From: CAYNYF01 sp964401385
Lineage (GTDB): Bacteria; Planctomycetota; Phycisphaerae; SM23-33
DNA: 53,583 nucleotides
Reading direction: 5' to 3'
Assembly: GCA_964401385.1 (NCBI GenBank)
Contig: CAYNYF010000020.1
Location: 1-53,583, forward strand
Shown one piece after another: positions 43,248 to 52,072 of the stretch (position 1 is its first letter; every line of letters begins with the position of its first letter). The notes beneath the pieces are model-generated. The model ran no database searches and was not told the DNA's origin. It saw nothing but the letters and a program-made list of their open reading frames with translations. The translations under genes and the position numbers were made by a program.

Positions 43248-43901
43248 ATGAAAGCAAGTAAGGCGATAAAGCTGTTTCTGGCTGACGATCACACGCTGGT
43301 CCGTCAAGGTATAGCAGCTCTGGTAGCTCAGACGGCGGACATGCGGGTGGTGGGCGAATGCGGGGATGGACTGAGCGTGGTCGCGCAGGTGCTGCGGGCC
43401 AAGCCCGACGTCGTCATACTCGACCTGACGATGCCGGGGCTGAACGGGCTGGATGTTTGCCGGCAACTGTCCCGCAAAGCACGAAACGCCGCCATTCTCG
43501 TCGTGACCATGCACGCCGAGGAAGAGTTCATCGTTCGGGCATTGGAAAACGGCGCCTCCGGCTACCTCATCAAGGAGGCCGCCGCCGACCAGCTCGCCGA
43601 GGCAGTGCGCACCGTCGCCCGCGGCGATCTCTACCTCGGTCCGGGCGTGCCGCGCGGGGTGCTGTCCCGGCTCACCGGCGGAGCGGGCACCGACCCGTAC
43701 GACCGGTTGACGGCTCGTGAGCGCCAGGTCCTGCAACTGATCGCCGAAGGCAAGACCAGCCGTGAATGCGCCAAGATCCTCAAGCTGTCGGTCAAGACCG
43801 TGGACACGCATCGAGCCCACCTGATGCGGAAGCTCGACATTCACGATCAGACCTCCCTGGTCAAGTATGCCATCCGGAGGGGGATTGTGCAGGTGCACTG
43901 A
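43248..43901 (+). CDS. NarL/FixJ-type response regulator
   Basis: The 217-residue product has a receiver domain (about 7-125) with acidic pocket Asp13/Asp14, phospho-acceptor Asp59 (ILDLTMPG), the Thr site in VVTMH (about 86) and Lys109 (YLIKEA). The C-terminal LuxR-type HTH is about 155-217 (RLTARERQVLQLIAEGKTSR and KTVDTHRAHLMRKL). It should bind DNA as a phosphorylated dimer. No histidine kinase is adjacent, so it is an orphan. The next gene is an exported esterase-like protein, 123 bp away. Confidence 0.9.
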   Translation: MKASKAIKLFLADDHTLVRQGIAALVAQTADMRVVGECGDGLSVVAQVLRAKPDVVILDLTMPGLNGLDVCRQLSRKARNAAILVVTMHAEEEFIVRALENGASGYLIKEAAADQLAEAVRTVARGDLYLGPGVPRGVLSRLTGGAGTDPYDRLTARERQVLQLIAEGKTSRECAKILKLSVKTVDTHRAHLMRKLDIHDQTSLVKYAIRRGIVQVH

Positions 43902-44024
43902 GGAATTGCCTTCCCGGGCCGGCTCATCGCAGTCGCCCCTCAGCAGCGCGGCGGCACGAACCTTACAGCGACACCCGGGCGCCGATGGCGTGTTTATTTC
44001 CAAGTGGAAAGCTAGGAGGCAGCC

Positions 44025-45569
44025 ATGAGCAGAATAGTCTTGTGCGTGGCGGCGGGGCTGTCCCTTTCGATCAGCGCGGCGGCCGATGCGGCGCCGCCAC
44101 AGAAGCCGGACGGGGCCGTAGAGGTCAAGGACCGCAGTGGCAGATTCACCGGCTGGGGAATTGGGATCAAGACCAATCTCCTCCAAATCGTCCCGCCCGG
44201 CGTCGGGGCCCAAGTCGACGCAGGGCGCTCGCCGCTGAAGCTCACGCACGAGTACGCCCCGCGGGACATCGACACGGTCGCAAAGTGGGAAAAGGCTCGG
44301 GCCGACATCCGCAAGCGCGTACTGGGATATTTCGGCCAAGTACCGTCTGCGAAGCTGCCGCTTGACGTCAAGGTCGAGGCCGAAGAGGATTGGGCGGACT
44401 TGCGCTACCGGCTCGTCAGCGTTGCGTTCAACGCCGAGCACCGCGGCAAGATCGGGCTGCTGATCCCCAAAGGTATTCCCACCCCGGCACCGGCGGTCAT
44501 CATCTACGACGGCTTCGGCGGCGGGATCGACCGGCTCTTCAAGGGCGTCTACTCACGGTCTTTCGGGGCTCACCTGGCCCGGTGCGGCTTTGTCGTGGTG
44601 GGCCTGAACCACTGGTACGACCGCTACGGCAAGAGCGATACGCTCGCACCGCTCGGGGCTTCCACCCACATGGCCACTCGCGCCCTTCAATATCTGCTGA
44701 CCCAACCTAAGCTTGTCGATCCCAAGCAAATCGGCGTTTTCGGGCATACCTACGGCGGGGAGCTGTCCCCGTTCGCCGCGGCCATGGAAGAGCGAATCGC
44801 CGCGTGCGTGTCCTCCTGCTCGGGCAACGTGGCGCTGCCGCAGGAGTATCACTTCCCGCCGTGGACCGGCCGATCGTCGGGGCTGGGCTGCGTGGCTCGC
44901 GTTCAGCCGATGATGATGTCCGGGAACCGGCCTATCGATGTCCGCGGGACGCTGCCGTTCCTGACGCAGGAGTTCCTGGCCCTAATCGCGCCCCGGCCGT
45001 ACCTGGGCATCCAGAACAACCAGGAACTGCATGAGTGCATCCGCCCCGTCTGGAAGCTCTACGGTCGGCCCGAAGCCGTCGAGGCGATCACCCACAAGTG
45101 GAAGGAAAACGAGCCCGTCAATGCCCGCAACTACGTGACCGATTTCTTCCTCCGCCACATGCGGGGGATCCAGCCCGGCAAGGCGCCCGAGGCGGTCGTC
45201 AAGGAGATCCTCGCGGGCCTGAAGTCCGGCAATGAGGCCAAGCGGCTGCGGGCGATCCGCCTGGCCGCGTGGTGGCGATGCAAACAAGCCAAGCCGGAAC
45301 TCGTCAAACGTCTCACCGACAAAGACCCCGCACAACGACGGGCCGCGGCAAAGGCGCTGGAGCGAATCGGGGCCATGAAGGAACTGCTCCCGCATTTGAC
45401 CCACTCCGACCCGATCGTCCGCCTGACCGTCGTCGAGGCCATGCAACTCCACGGCGACAAGGAGGCCTTCGACGCCCTGGCGGAGCACGAGGACGACAAG
45501 GACAAGTGGGTCCGCGAATGCAAGGCCCAGACCATTCAGGTCCGCATCTACTACGAGGACGACGAGTAG
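44025..45569 (+). CDS. exported alpha/beta-hydrolase-like protein with HEAT repeats and Thr in the nucleophile position
   Basis: It has a signal peptide (1-22) and 514 residues. The central domain is an acetyl-xylan-esterase/dienelactone-hydrolase-like alpha/beta fold with FGGGIDRLF (an oxyanion-like loop) and GVFGHTYGGELS (about 238-249), where the nucleophile elbow GxSxG is replaced by G-H-T-Y-G with Thr242 in the Ser position. An acid/His pair is uncertain (ALIAPRPYLG and KWKENEPVNAR segments). The C-terminal third (about 395-500) consists of HEAT repeats (RLRAIRLAAWWRCKQ, RRAAAKALERIG). GGAGGCAGCC precedes the ATG. It may be a non-catalytic or Thr-using hydrolase. Confidence 0.75.
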   Translation: MSRIVLCVAAGLSLSISAAADAAPPQKPDGAVEVKDRSGRFTGWGIGIKTNLLQIVPPGVGAQVDAGRSPLKLTHEYAPRDIDTVAKWEKARADIRKRVLGYFGQVPSAKLPLDVKVEAEEDWADLRYRLVSVAFNAEHRGKIGLLIPKGIPTPAPAVIIYDGFGGGIDRLFKGVYSRSFGAHLARCGFVVVGLNHWYDRYGKSDTLAPLGASTHMATRALQYLLTQPKLVDPKQIGVFGHTYGGELSPFAAAMEERIAACVSSCSGNVALPQEYHFPPWTGRSSGLGCVARVQPMMMSGNRPIDVRGTLPFLTQEFLALIAPRPYLGIQNNQELHECIRPVWKLYGRPEAVEAITHKWKENEPVNARNYVTDFFLRHMRGIQPGKAPEAVVKEILAGLKSGNEAKRLRAIRLAAWWRCKQAKPELVKRLTDKDPAQRRAAAKALERIGAMKELLPHLTHSDPIVRLTVVEAMQLHGDKEAFDALAEHEDDKDKWVRECKAQTIQVRIYYEDDE

Positions 45570-45639
45570 CAGCTCAAGCCGGAGGCCGGTGCGAAACGCG
45601 CCGAAACGGGCCCGAGCCGAGCACGCCCGGGCGAGGCAA

Positions 45640-46641
45640 TCAGGCCACGATCAGGACGCCGGTTCCGTTGATCTTGCCGGCCTTCAAGTCCTTCAGGGCT
45701 CGGTTCGCTTCGGTCAGTGTATAGGTGGTCGTGTGCGGACGGATGGGGATCTCGGCCGACTCAGCCAGCAGGTTCCGGCCGTCGGCACGCGTGTTGGCAG
45801 TGACGGAATGGATGTTCCGCTCATGGAAGAGGCACCGTTGGTAATCCATTCGCGGTATGGGGGTCATGTAAATGCCGGCCAGGGCGAGGGTGCCTCCCTT
45901 TTGGAGCTTGGTCAAGGCCCCGGGGACCAGATCTCCGGCCGGTGCGAAGATGATGGCGCTGTCGACGAGCTCGGGCATTTCCTCCGGTCGGGCGCCCACC
46001 CAGGCGGCTCCCATTTGCCGGGCGAGCTGCCGATGGGATTCGCCGCGGGTGACAACGTAGACCTCGCAGCCACGATGCAGGGCGATCTGCATGACCACGT
46101 GGGCGCTGGAGCCGAAGCCGTAGATGCCGAGCCGGCCGCCGTCCGCCAGTTGGCTCCGCCGCAGGGCCCGGTAGCCGATGATGCCCGCGCACAACAGCGG
46201 GGCGGCGTCGACGTCGGTGAAGGCTTCGGGGATTTCATAGGCGAACTCCTCGCCCACGACGGCGTATTCGGCGTATCCGCCGTCGGCGTGATAGCCGGTA
46301 AAGCGCGAGCTTTCGCAGAGGTTCTCCCTGCCGGACCGGCAGAAGACGCACCGCCCGCAGGTTTGCCGCAGCCAAGCGATGCCCACCCGCTGGCCGATCC
46401 GGAGCCGCTTGCACCCCGGGCCCAGAGCGTCCACCACGCCCACGATCTGATGCCCCGGGACCACCGGCAGCTTGGCCGGGGCAAGCTCCTTCTCGATCAC
46501 GTGCAGCTCGGTCCGGCAGATTGCGCAGACACTCACCTTCACGCGAACTTCGCCCTCAGTGGGCATCGGGTCCGGTAGCTCGCGCAGCAGAAGCGGCGAA
46601 TCCTCAATCCGCCCGTAGCTTTCGAGCACCATGGCTTTCAT
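45640..46641 (-). CDS. zinc-dependent medium-chain alcohol dehydrogenase
   Basis: The 333-residue product is an NAD(P)-dependent MDR enzyme. The catalytic zinc ligands are Cys42 (AICRTELH) and His64 (PGHQIVG), plus the distal Glu/Asp site. The structural zinc cluster is Cys95, Cys98, Cys101 and Cys109 (CGRCVFCRSGRENLC). The Rossmann motif is GIYGFGSSAH (about 175-184). Substrate is not clear; the C-terminal half lacks a diagnostic motif. It follows the kinase-like gene by 12 bp in an operon led by pyrF. Confidence 0.9.
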   Translation of the reverse strand: MKAMVLESYGRIEDSPLLLRELPDPMPTEGEVRVKVSVCAICRTELHVIEKELAPAKLPVVPGHQIVGVVDALGPGCKRLRIGQRVGIAWLRQTCGRCVFCRSGRENLCESSRFTGYHADGGYAEYAVVGEEFAYEIPEAFTDVDAAPLLCAGIIGYRALRRSQLADGGRLGIYGFGSSAHVVMQIALHRGCEVYVVTRGESHRQLARQMGAAWVGARPEEMPELVDSAIIFAPAGDLVPGALTKLQKGGTLALAGIYMTPIPRMDYQRCLFHERNIHSVTANTRADGRNLLAESAEIPIRPHTTTYTLTEANRALKDLKAGKINGTGVLIVA

Positions 46642-46653
46642 GCGCCGGCTACC

Positions 46654-47481
46654 TCAGGGCTTCTTCCAGGTCTGCTGCTCCGGGGGGCAATGACCTTCCA
46701 TATCGGCCGTGGGGCTGACAAGCCGGTCTTTGCGGTACTGGTGGTGGAGAAATCGCCGGCGGACGGCTCGGTATGGCTTGGCGAGCTTGCGGTGCAACCA
46801 GTGCCAACCGCTCGGTCGGCAAGAGAGTTCGGCTTCTTCGGATGTCAGCTCTCCGGGGGCCATCCGCCGCTTGTGTTTACAGAAGTGGTAGACGTCCCTG
46901 CCCTGCAAGTATCGGACAATGCGGCGGGCGATGGCCCGCAGCGGCCAAGGCCAGTCTTCGCGACGGCGGACGGCGATCTGGAAGTCGACCAGGTACGGCC
47001 GGCCGCCGGGGCCGATGAGGATGTTGGAGCGCTTGTTCGCGTCCACGTAGGCGACGCCGCGCGCGTGTATCACGGTGAGGATTTCGCCCAGCCGGTCGAA
47101 ATAGCCCGGCGGGACGGCGACGTCGCGGTCGAGCGGGGTCGCCTCGACGTATTCGATTGCGCAGCCGGCGCGACCGACCGACGCCACCCACCGCGGGACG
47201 CCTTCCACGTTGGCAAGCGTGGCGTACATCGCCCGCTCGTGATCCCGGCTGAGCCGACCCAGCCAGCCCGCCGGCAGTCCGCAGAACGGGCGGGTGCGGT
47301 AGAACTTCACCACGATTCTCGCGATGTCCGCCGGGGCAACGGCTTCGTATAGCGAGGTGGCAGCAAAAAAGTCATGCTTGAAGACTCGCACCAGCCGGTA
47401 ACCGGCGCCGCCGATGGCGATCTCGGCTTCGGGTGGCCGCGACAGCGCGAACAACTGCGTGTTGTCACCTCTTCTGGGCAT
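46654..47481 (-). CDS. atypical protein-kinase-fold enzyme
   Basis: The 275-residue product has kinase-like landmarks: Lys59 (IVVKFY, ATP-binding Lys candidate), Glu82 in helix C, a catalytic-loop segment AYVDANKRSNIL (145-156; Asp147 and Asn153) and a metal-binding DFQIA (Asp166, in place of DFG). The N-lobe has few Gly-loop residues, and the C-terminus is very basic. This suggests a lipopolysaccharide-core/RIO-like or small-molecule kinase rather than a Ser/Thr kinase. It lies in an operon between pyrF and an ADH. Substrate is unknown. Confidence 0.65.
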   Translation of the reverse strand: MPRRGDNTQLFALSRPPEAEIAIGGAGYRLVRVFKHDFFAATSLYEAVAPADIARIVVKFYRTRPFCGLPAGWLGRLSRDHERAMYATLANVEGVPRWVASVGRAGCAIEYVEATPLDRDVAVPPGYFDRLGEILTVIHARGVAYVDANKRSNILIGPGGRPYLVDFQIAVRRREDWPWPLRAIARRIVRYLQGRDVYHFCKHKRRMAPGELTSEEAELSCRPSGWHWLHRKLAKPYRAVRRRFLHHQYRKDRLVSPTADMEGHCPPEQQTWKKP

Positions 47482-47511
47482 TCCATCACCGCGGCCGGCA
47501 GGACAGCACGG

Positions 47512-48396
47512 TCAGCCGGGCTTCGCGATGGCCTGGCGTATGTCAGCGGCGAAGGTCCCGGCCGCTCGGGCAATCGCCGCCCGCCAGTCCGTCCCGGCGA
47601 ACTCCGGCCTGTGGTAGGCGTAGATGACGGAGCGGCTGGCGTTGACGATCGCGCCCGTGCCGTCGGGCCTGAACGCCGCGGCGCAGTCTTCGGCCGAGGC
47701 ACCCTGGGCGCCGTAGCCGGGAACCAGGAAGATCTGCCGCGGCATGACCGCCCGCAGTCGCCGGGCCTCTTCCGGATACGTCGCGGCGACCACCGCGCCG
47801 ACGCAACTGTAGCCGCACCGACCCAGAAGGCCCTCGCCGGAGCCGAGGCTCGCGACCTGCTCGGCGATGTGCTCGTAGAACCTCTTGCCGACCGAGTCGG
47901 AAAAGTCCTGAATCGCTGCGGCCGAGGGGTTGGACGTCCGCACCAGCACAAACAGGCCCTTGCCGGCTTCGCGGGCCACTTCGACGAAGGGCGCCAGCCC
48001 GTCGGCGCCGAAATAGCCGTTGATGGTGATCGCGTCGGGTGCGTCGGGCCCCAGGTGCCAGGCGGCGTACTGGGCGGCGGTCGAGCCGATGTCGCCCCGT
48101 TTGACGTCGCCGATGACGATCAGGCCGGCTTGCCGCGCTGCCGCGACGACCCGTTCGTACGCGCCCACGCCGGCCGAACCGTACCGCTCGAAGTAGGCGA
48201 TCTGCGGCTTGACGGCCGGGACCTCCGCCGCCACGGCCTCGACCACCGCCAGGGCGAACGCCTCGATCGCGCCCGCCTCGTCCGGGCCCTTCAGTTCGTC
48301 CGGCAGCCGATCGTAGGCCGGGTCGATGCCAACGCACACGGGCGAGCCCTTTGACTGTATCGCCGCCAGCAGCCTGTCGGCAAAGTGTTCGGGCAA
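47512..48396 (-). CDS. pyrF: orotidine 5'-phosphate decarboxylase
   Basis: This enzyme converts OMP to UMP, the last step of UMP synthesis. The 294-residue product is the longer (type 2) form. It contains CVGIDPAYDRLP (21-32) and the catalytic Lys/Asp array DVKRGDIGST (97-106; Asp97, Lys99, Asp102). The start is a TTG at 48396 with AAAGGA about 8 bases upstream. It is divergent from prfB, 108 bp apart, and leads a minus-strand operon with the kinase-like and ADH genes. C-terminal segments VPGYGAQG and NASRSVIYA match the family. Confidence 0.9.
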   Translation of the reverse strand: MPEHFADRLLAAIQSKGSPVCVGIDPAYDRLPDELKGPDEAGAIEAFALAVVEAVAAEVPAVKPQIAYFERYGSAGVGAYERVVAAARQAGLIVIGDVKRGDIGSTAAQYAAWHLGPDAPDAITINGYFGADGLAPFVEVAREAGKGLFVLVRTSNPSAAAIQDFSDSVGKRFYEHIAEQVASLGSGEGLLGRCGYSCVGAVVAATYPEEARRLRAVMPRQIFLVPGYGAQGASAEDCAAAFRPDGTGAIVNASRSVIYAYHRPEFAGTDWRAAIARAAGTFAADIRQAIAKPG

Positions 48397-48449
48397 GGTG
48401 GGGTCCTTTCCGGGGGCTTTATATCACGCCCTCGGGTGCGTTGGAAGGG

Positions 48450-48478
48450 TTGTTAGCACCGGCGGGATCGAGTATGCT
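48450..48478 (+). promoter_or_regulatory. prfB promoter
   Basis: TTGTTA (48450-48455) and TATGCT (48473-48478) are 17 bp apart. The GTG start at 48505 has an AGAGG ribosome site. The pair fits a sigma-70 promoter with a leader of about 20 nt. Confidence 0.5.
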
Positions 48479-48504
48479 ACAATCTAACCTCAGAGGATAA
48501 GATC

Positions 48505-49621
48505 GTGATTGACTCAGCCAACCTGCCAGAGGTGATCGAATCTCTTGGGTCCCGGATCGTAGCCATCCGGGACTCTCTTTGACCTGCCCGCGCGCCAACA
48601 AGAGATGTCAGCCGTAGAGCGGCGGATGTCGGCCCCGAATTTCTGGGACAACCCCGAGGCCGCGCAAAAGGTCGTCGCCCGACTCAAGACGCTCAAGGCG
48701 ACGGTCGAGCCGGTAGTTGGTCTCTTGCGGAAGATCGAGGACCTCCAGGCGCTGCACGAGCTGGGCGCCGAGGCCGATGACGAGGCAACGCTTCGCGAGG
48801 CGGCCGAGGAAGCCGAAGCGCTCTCGGCAGAGCTGGAGCGCGTGGAGCTGCGGACGCTGCTGTCCGGGCCAAACGACGGGGGCAACTGTTACTTGTCCAT
48901 CCACGCCGGCGCCGGCGGCACCGAAAGCTGCGACTGGGCCGAAATGCTGCTGCGGATGTACCTGCGATACTTCGAGCGGAATGATTACCAGGCCGACCAG
49001 ATCGACCGGCTCGACGGCGAGGAGGCAGGCATCCGCTCGGTGACGCTGCACGTGAAAGGCGCATACGCCTACGGGTACCTTTCCTGCGAGCGCGGGGTGC
49101 ACCGGCTGGTGCGGATCAGCCCGTTCGACGCGAGCAAGCGGCGGCACACCAGCTTTGCCTCCGTGGACGTCTTGCCCGAGCTGGAGGAGATCGAAATCGA
49201 AATCGATTGGGAAAAGGACGTCCGCGACGAAGCCTTCCGAGCCGGCGGCGCCGGCGGGCAGCACGTCAACAAGGTCTCCTCCGCCGTCCGACTGACGTAC
49301 CTGCCGACCGGGATCGTCGTCCAGTGCCAGAACGAGCGCTCCCAGCACCAGAACCGCGCCCAGGCGCGGAAGATGCTAATCGCCAGACTCTACCAGCATG
49401 AACAGGCCAAGCGCGACGCAGAGCTGGCGAAGATGTACGGGGCCAAAGGCGAGATCGCCTTTGGATATCAGATCCGCTCGTACGTGCTGTATCCCTACCA
49501 GCTCGTCCGAGATGAGCGAACGGACCTCAAAGTCGGTAACACTCAGGCCGTCCTGGACGGCAACGTGCAGCCGTTCATAGACGCCGCCCTGCGCCAGCGG
49601 CTGCAGAAGCAGGCACAATAG
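48505..49621 (+). CDS. prfB: peptide chain release factor 2 with programmed +1 frameshift
   Basis: RF2 recognises UAA/UGA. The frame opens at the GTG at 48505, reads 25 codons and meets an in-frame stop as CTT TGA C (48577-48583), the same CUUUGAC frameshift site as in E. coli prfB. Shifting +1 at 48580 continues to 49621, giving 371 residues. Downstream, SPFDASKRRHTSF holds the SPF anticodon tripeptide and GAGGQHVNKVSSAVR holds the GGQ peptidyl-transferase motif. An upstream SD-like CCGGGA is weaker than in E. coli. The stop is therefore a regulated frameshift that lowers RF2 when RF2 is abundant, not a pseudogene. Confidence 0.95.
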
Positions 49622-49637
49622 ACCTGTTAGCGGCCCC

Positions 49638-49671
49638 GGCTGGCACGAAGCCGCACGGCGCTGTGCCAGCC
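49638..49671. terminator. bidirectional hairpin between prfB and the GT87-type gene
   Basis: GGCTGGCAC (49638-49646) and GTGCCAGCC (49663-49671) are perfect 9-bp arms enclosing a loop with its own GCCG/CGGC pairing, between convergent gene ends. No U run, so it may act as a stabiliser or a modest terminator for both. Confidence 0.55.
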
Positions 49672-49693
49672 ATTCCCAAAGCCCCCCAGGCCA

Positions 49694-51307
49694 TCAAAGT
49701 CTCTGCCTGTAGGGAGCGTACGGTTCCCGGCCGTCTTCCTCCGCCTTTCTCAGGGCGCCGAGCAAGACCAGGCAAACAACGAGCAGGACCACGAAATGGG
49801 CGAACGTCGGACCGTAGGCCTCGATAACATCCGCCAACCACCCAGGATACAAGCTGCCGCTCATGCCCCATACCAGCATGGCCGCCAGCACCATCCCTGC
49901 CAGAGAGACGATTCGACGCCCCCGGCCGAACCGACCGTAGGCAACGGCATACCACAGCGGCATGTAGGCGACCAGCAGAATGACGGCATGATGGTCCCAG
50001 GTCCGCTGATTGAGGATGAGAATGGCCGTGACCACCAGTGCGTAGTGGAGCCCCCGTCGCCCATCGTTTCGCGGCAACTTCCGCCAGCCGATTGACCAAG
50101 CCACCGCCCCCACGATGGCCAGCTTGACAGCCAGCAGGACATACCGCCCGATCTCCTGAGGAATCGACAGTATATTCACATAGCCGAACTTCTCGGCAAC
50201 GGTCATGTCGTCGGGGTTGAAGTAGATGTTCCCCCGCATCAACAACCGGCTGAAGACACCCGACAGCGACTGGTTTATGTGAATCGGGTACGGCGCGCCT
50301 TTGAGCAGTCCGGGAACGATCAGGTTCCCCAACCAGCTTCCCATCAGCAGGTTGTATTGGGCCAGGCCCAGAACCGCCAGGGGCAGTAGCACGGCCATAA
50401 CCGCCAGGGCCTCCAGCGTCGCCGCCAGAAGCCGCCAGTTCCGCTGATACAGCCAGTAGGCGATAAACAATGCGGGCGTCATCTTCAGGCAGATTGCCAG
50501 CGCCAGGACGATCCCCGCCAACCCGTCGCGCCCGCGGCGATACAGCCACAGGTGTCCGGCGATGGCGGCCAGAACGAAAACGTTGCTGTTGCCGTGCTGA
50601 ACGTCGCTGATGACAAGCGGCATCGCCAGAAGCACCGCCAGACCTGCCACCCACTCCCCCATCCGGTGCTGTCCGTGATTGGCCACGGATGCGACGGCGA
50701 AGATCGCCGCCAGTAGCGCCAGCACCTTCAATACGTTCCACGCGGCCACGGCCGCCTGCGGCGGCAGAGACGCAATCGGCGTCAACAGAATCACCACGAA
50801 GGGCATGTTCGGATGCAACCAAGCGTCGTTGTCGACGATCTCGCTGGCCGGCGCCCCCAGTCGCGGGGGCGGGACCGGCGGAACGCTGGCGCCCGGAAGC
50901 AGCTCGCCGGTCAGGGGATCGCCGGCGCCGGCGCCGCGGACAGGCTGGTAGATGTTCCTGCCGGCCCAGAACTGACGGACGGCCTTGCGCCACCGTCCGA
51001 TCGCCCCTTTGGTGCGTTTTTCAGTAACCCTTGCCGCGGCCACGGCGGCCGCCTGGCGATTGGCCTCAGTGGGATTCTCCTCGTACGCGGTCGCTGCCTC
51101 GCGATAGAGCCGGTCCGCCTTCCTCCCATGCTCTTGCTTCTTGGACGTCTGGACGTGCAACTGCACGCACACCGTTGTCAGGACCGCAAAGAACAGAACG
51201 TACCCGCTTGCCCGCGCCCACCGCGCGGGCTTGTGCCATCGAGACGACGCCGGCGGAAGCTCAACGACATAAGGACACACAGGCGCAGTTTCTCGCTGGG
51301 GACTCAT
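49694..51307 (-). CDS. GT87-type (DUF2029) membrane glycosyltransferase
   Basis: The start is the ATG at 51307; the longer upstream frame is the antisense of ybeY. The 537-residue protein has an N-terminal anchor (about 33-52), a soluble helix-rich section (55-145), and about nine further transmembrane helices. The region RNIYQPV through PNMPFVVILLTPI, followed by WNVLKVLALLAAIFAVASV, is typical of polyprenyl-phosphate-mannose-type GT-C transferases (GT87/DUF2029). It would glycosylate a periplasmic acceptor from a lipid-linked sugar. The substrate cannot be read. It is divergent from ybeY. Confidence 0.8.
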   Translation of the reverse strand: MSPQRETAPVCPYVVELPPASSRWHKPARWARASGYVLFFAVLTTVCVQLHVQTSKKQEHGRKADRLYREAATAYEENPTEANRQAAAVAAARVTEKRTKGAIGRWRKAVRQFWAGRNIYQPVRGAGAGDPLTGELLPGASVPPVPPPRLGAPASEIVDNDAWLHPNMPFVVILLTPIASLPPQAAVAAWNVLKVLALLAAIFAVASVANHGQHRMGEWVAGLAVLLAMPLVISDVQHGNSNVFVLAAIAGHLWLYRRGRDGLAGIVLALAICLKMTPALFIAYWLYQRNWRLLAATLEALAVMAVLLPLAVLGLAQYNLLMGSWLGNLIVPGLLKGAPYPIHINQSLSGVFSRLLMRGNIYFNPDDMTVAEKFGYVNILSIPQEIGRYVLLAVKLAIVGAVAWSIGWRKLPRNDGRRGLHYALVVTAILILNQRTWDHHAVILLVAYMPLWYAVAYGRFGRGRRIVSLAGMVLAAMLVWGMSGSLYPGWLADVIEAYGPTFAHFVVLLVVCLVLLGALRKAEEDGREPYAPYRQRL

Positions 51308-51373
51308 TGACCTCAACTCATACCGGATTAGCGGCCGCTCGACAACCTCGTAGGGCCGGACTATCTTGTGGAC

Positions 51374-51910
51374 ATGGCAAGGAGAAAGAAGGCCACAGCC
51401 GCGGTTGCCCGCCGCCGACGGCCCCGGCCAGCCCGGCGACGCCCCGGGAAACCGGAGATCACGATCTCCAAACGAACCAAGGCCGTACGCGTCTCCCAGC
51501 AGCGACTGCGCCGTCTGATCGAGTTCGTCTGCGATGCCGAAGATAGACCCATCGCCGCGGTCGATCTGGCCGTCGTCGACCAAGCGGAGATGAGAACCCT
51601 TGCCGGCCGTTATCTCGGCCAGGCCGGGGTTACGGACGTCCTCAGCTTCGACCTGTCTGATCGCCGCCGCCCGAGCACGAGAGCCCGCCAGCCCATCTTC
51701 GCCCAGATCGTCGCCTGCGGCGACCTGGCCGCTCGCGAGGCGCGCCTTCGCCGCCACTCAGCCCGACGGGAACTGATGCTGTACGTCGTCCACGGGCTGC
51801 TGCATCTGATGGGCTACAAACACGCAACCGGCCGCGGGGCCGCTCGAATGCACGCTCGCGAGGACCAACTGCTGACGGAGTTCGGGGAAGGCCCGGCCTA
51901 CGGGCAGTAG
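51374..51910 (+). CDS. ybeY: endoribonuclease/rRNA maturation factor YbeY
   Basis: YbeY is the single-metal endoribonuclease involved in 16S rRNA 3' maturation and 70S quality control. The zinc triad HGLLHLMGYKH gives His140, His144 and His150 in a 178-residue protein (ATG 51374; GTG at 51368 would add two residues). The family core VTDVLSFDL is at about 86-94. The N-terminus is very basic and extended relative to E. coli. The neighbouring CNNM/CorC gene matches the ybeY-ybeX order of many genomes. No ybeZ is visible in the window. Confidence 0.9.
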   Translation: MARRKKATAAVARRRRPRPARRRPGKPEITISKRTKAVRVSQQRLRRLIEFVCDAEDRPIAAVDLAVVDQAEMRTLAGRYLGQAGVTDVLSFDLSDRRRPSTRARQPIFAQIVACGDLAAREARLRRHSARRELMLYVVHGLLHLMGYKHATGRGAARMHAREDQLLTEFGEGPAYGQ

Positions 51911-52072
51911 ACGTCCCTTGCAGATTCGGTCTGTGTGTTATATGATGATTATCGGAAGATGGGGCTCGTCCCCACGTGCTGAGCGTCCCGCGCGATGAGT
52001 CGAAAGCGGACGCTGCCAGGGTTTCCTCACGATGGATCGTGAGGGGAGCCTGAAATCGGAGCGATTCCAGGC

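Noticed and set aside
42902..43261. 119-codon plus-strand frame before the response regulator
   Set aside because: It overlaps the regulator start, has no family signal and looks like chance coding in GC-rich DNA.
48577..48583. In-frame stop early in prfB as a sign of a pseudogene
   Set aside because: The context CTTTGAC is the programmed frameshift site and the shifted frame is fully intact.
49575..50993. 472-codon frame on the same strand as the GT87-type gene, shifted frame
   Set aside because: A frame shadow; the transmembrane pattern of the GT87-type protein is in the other frame.
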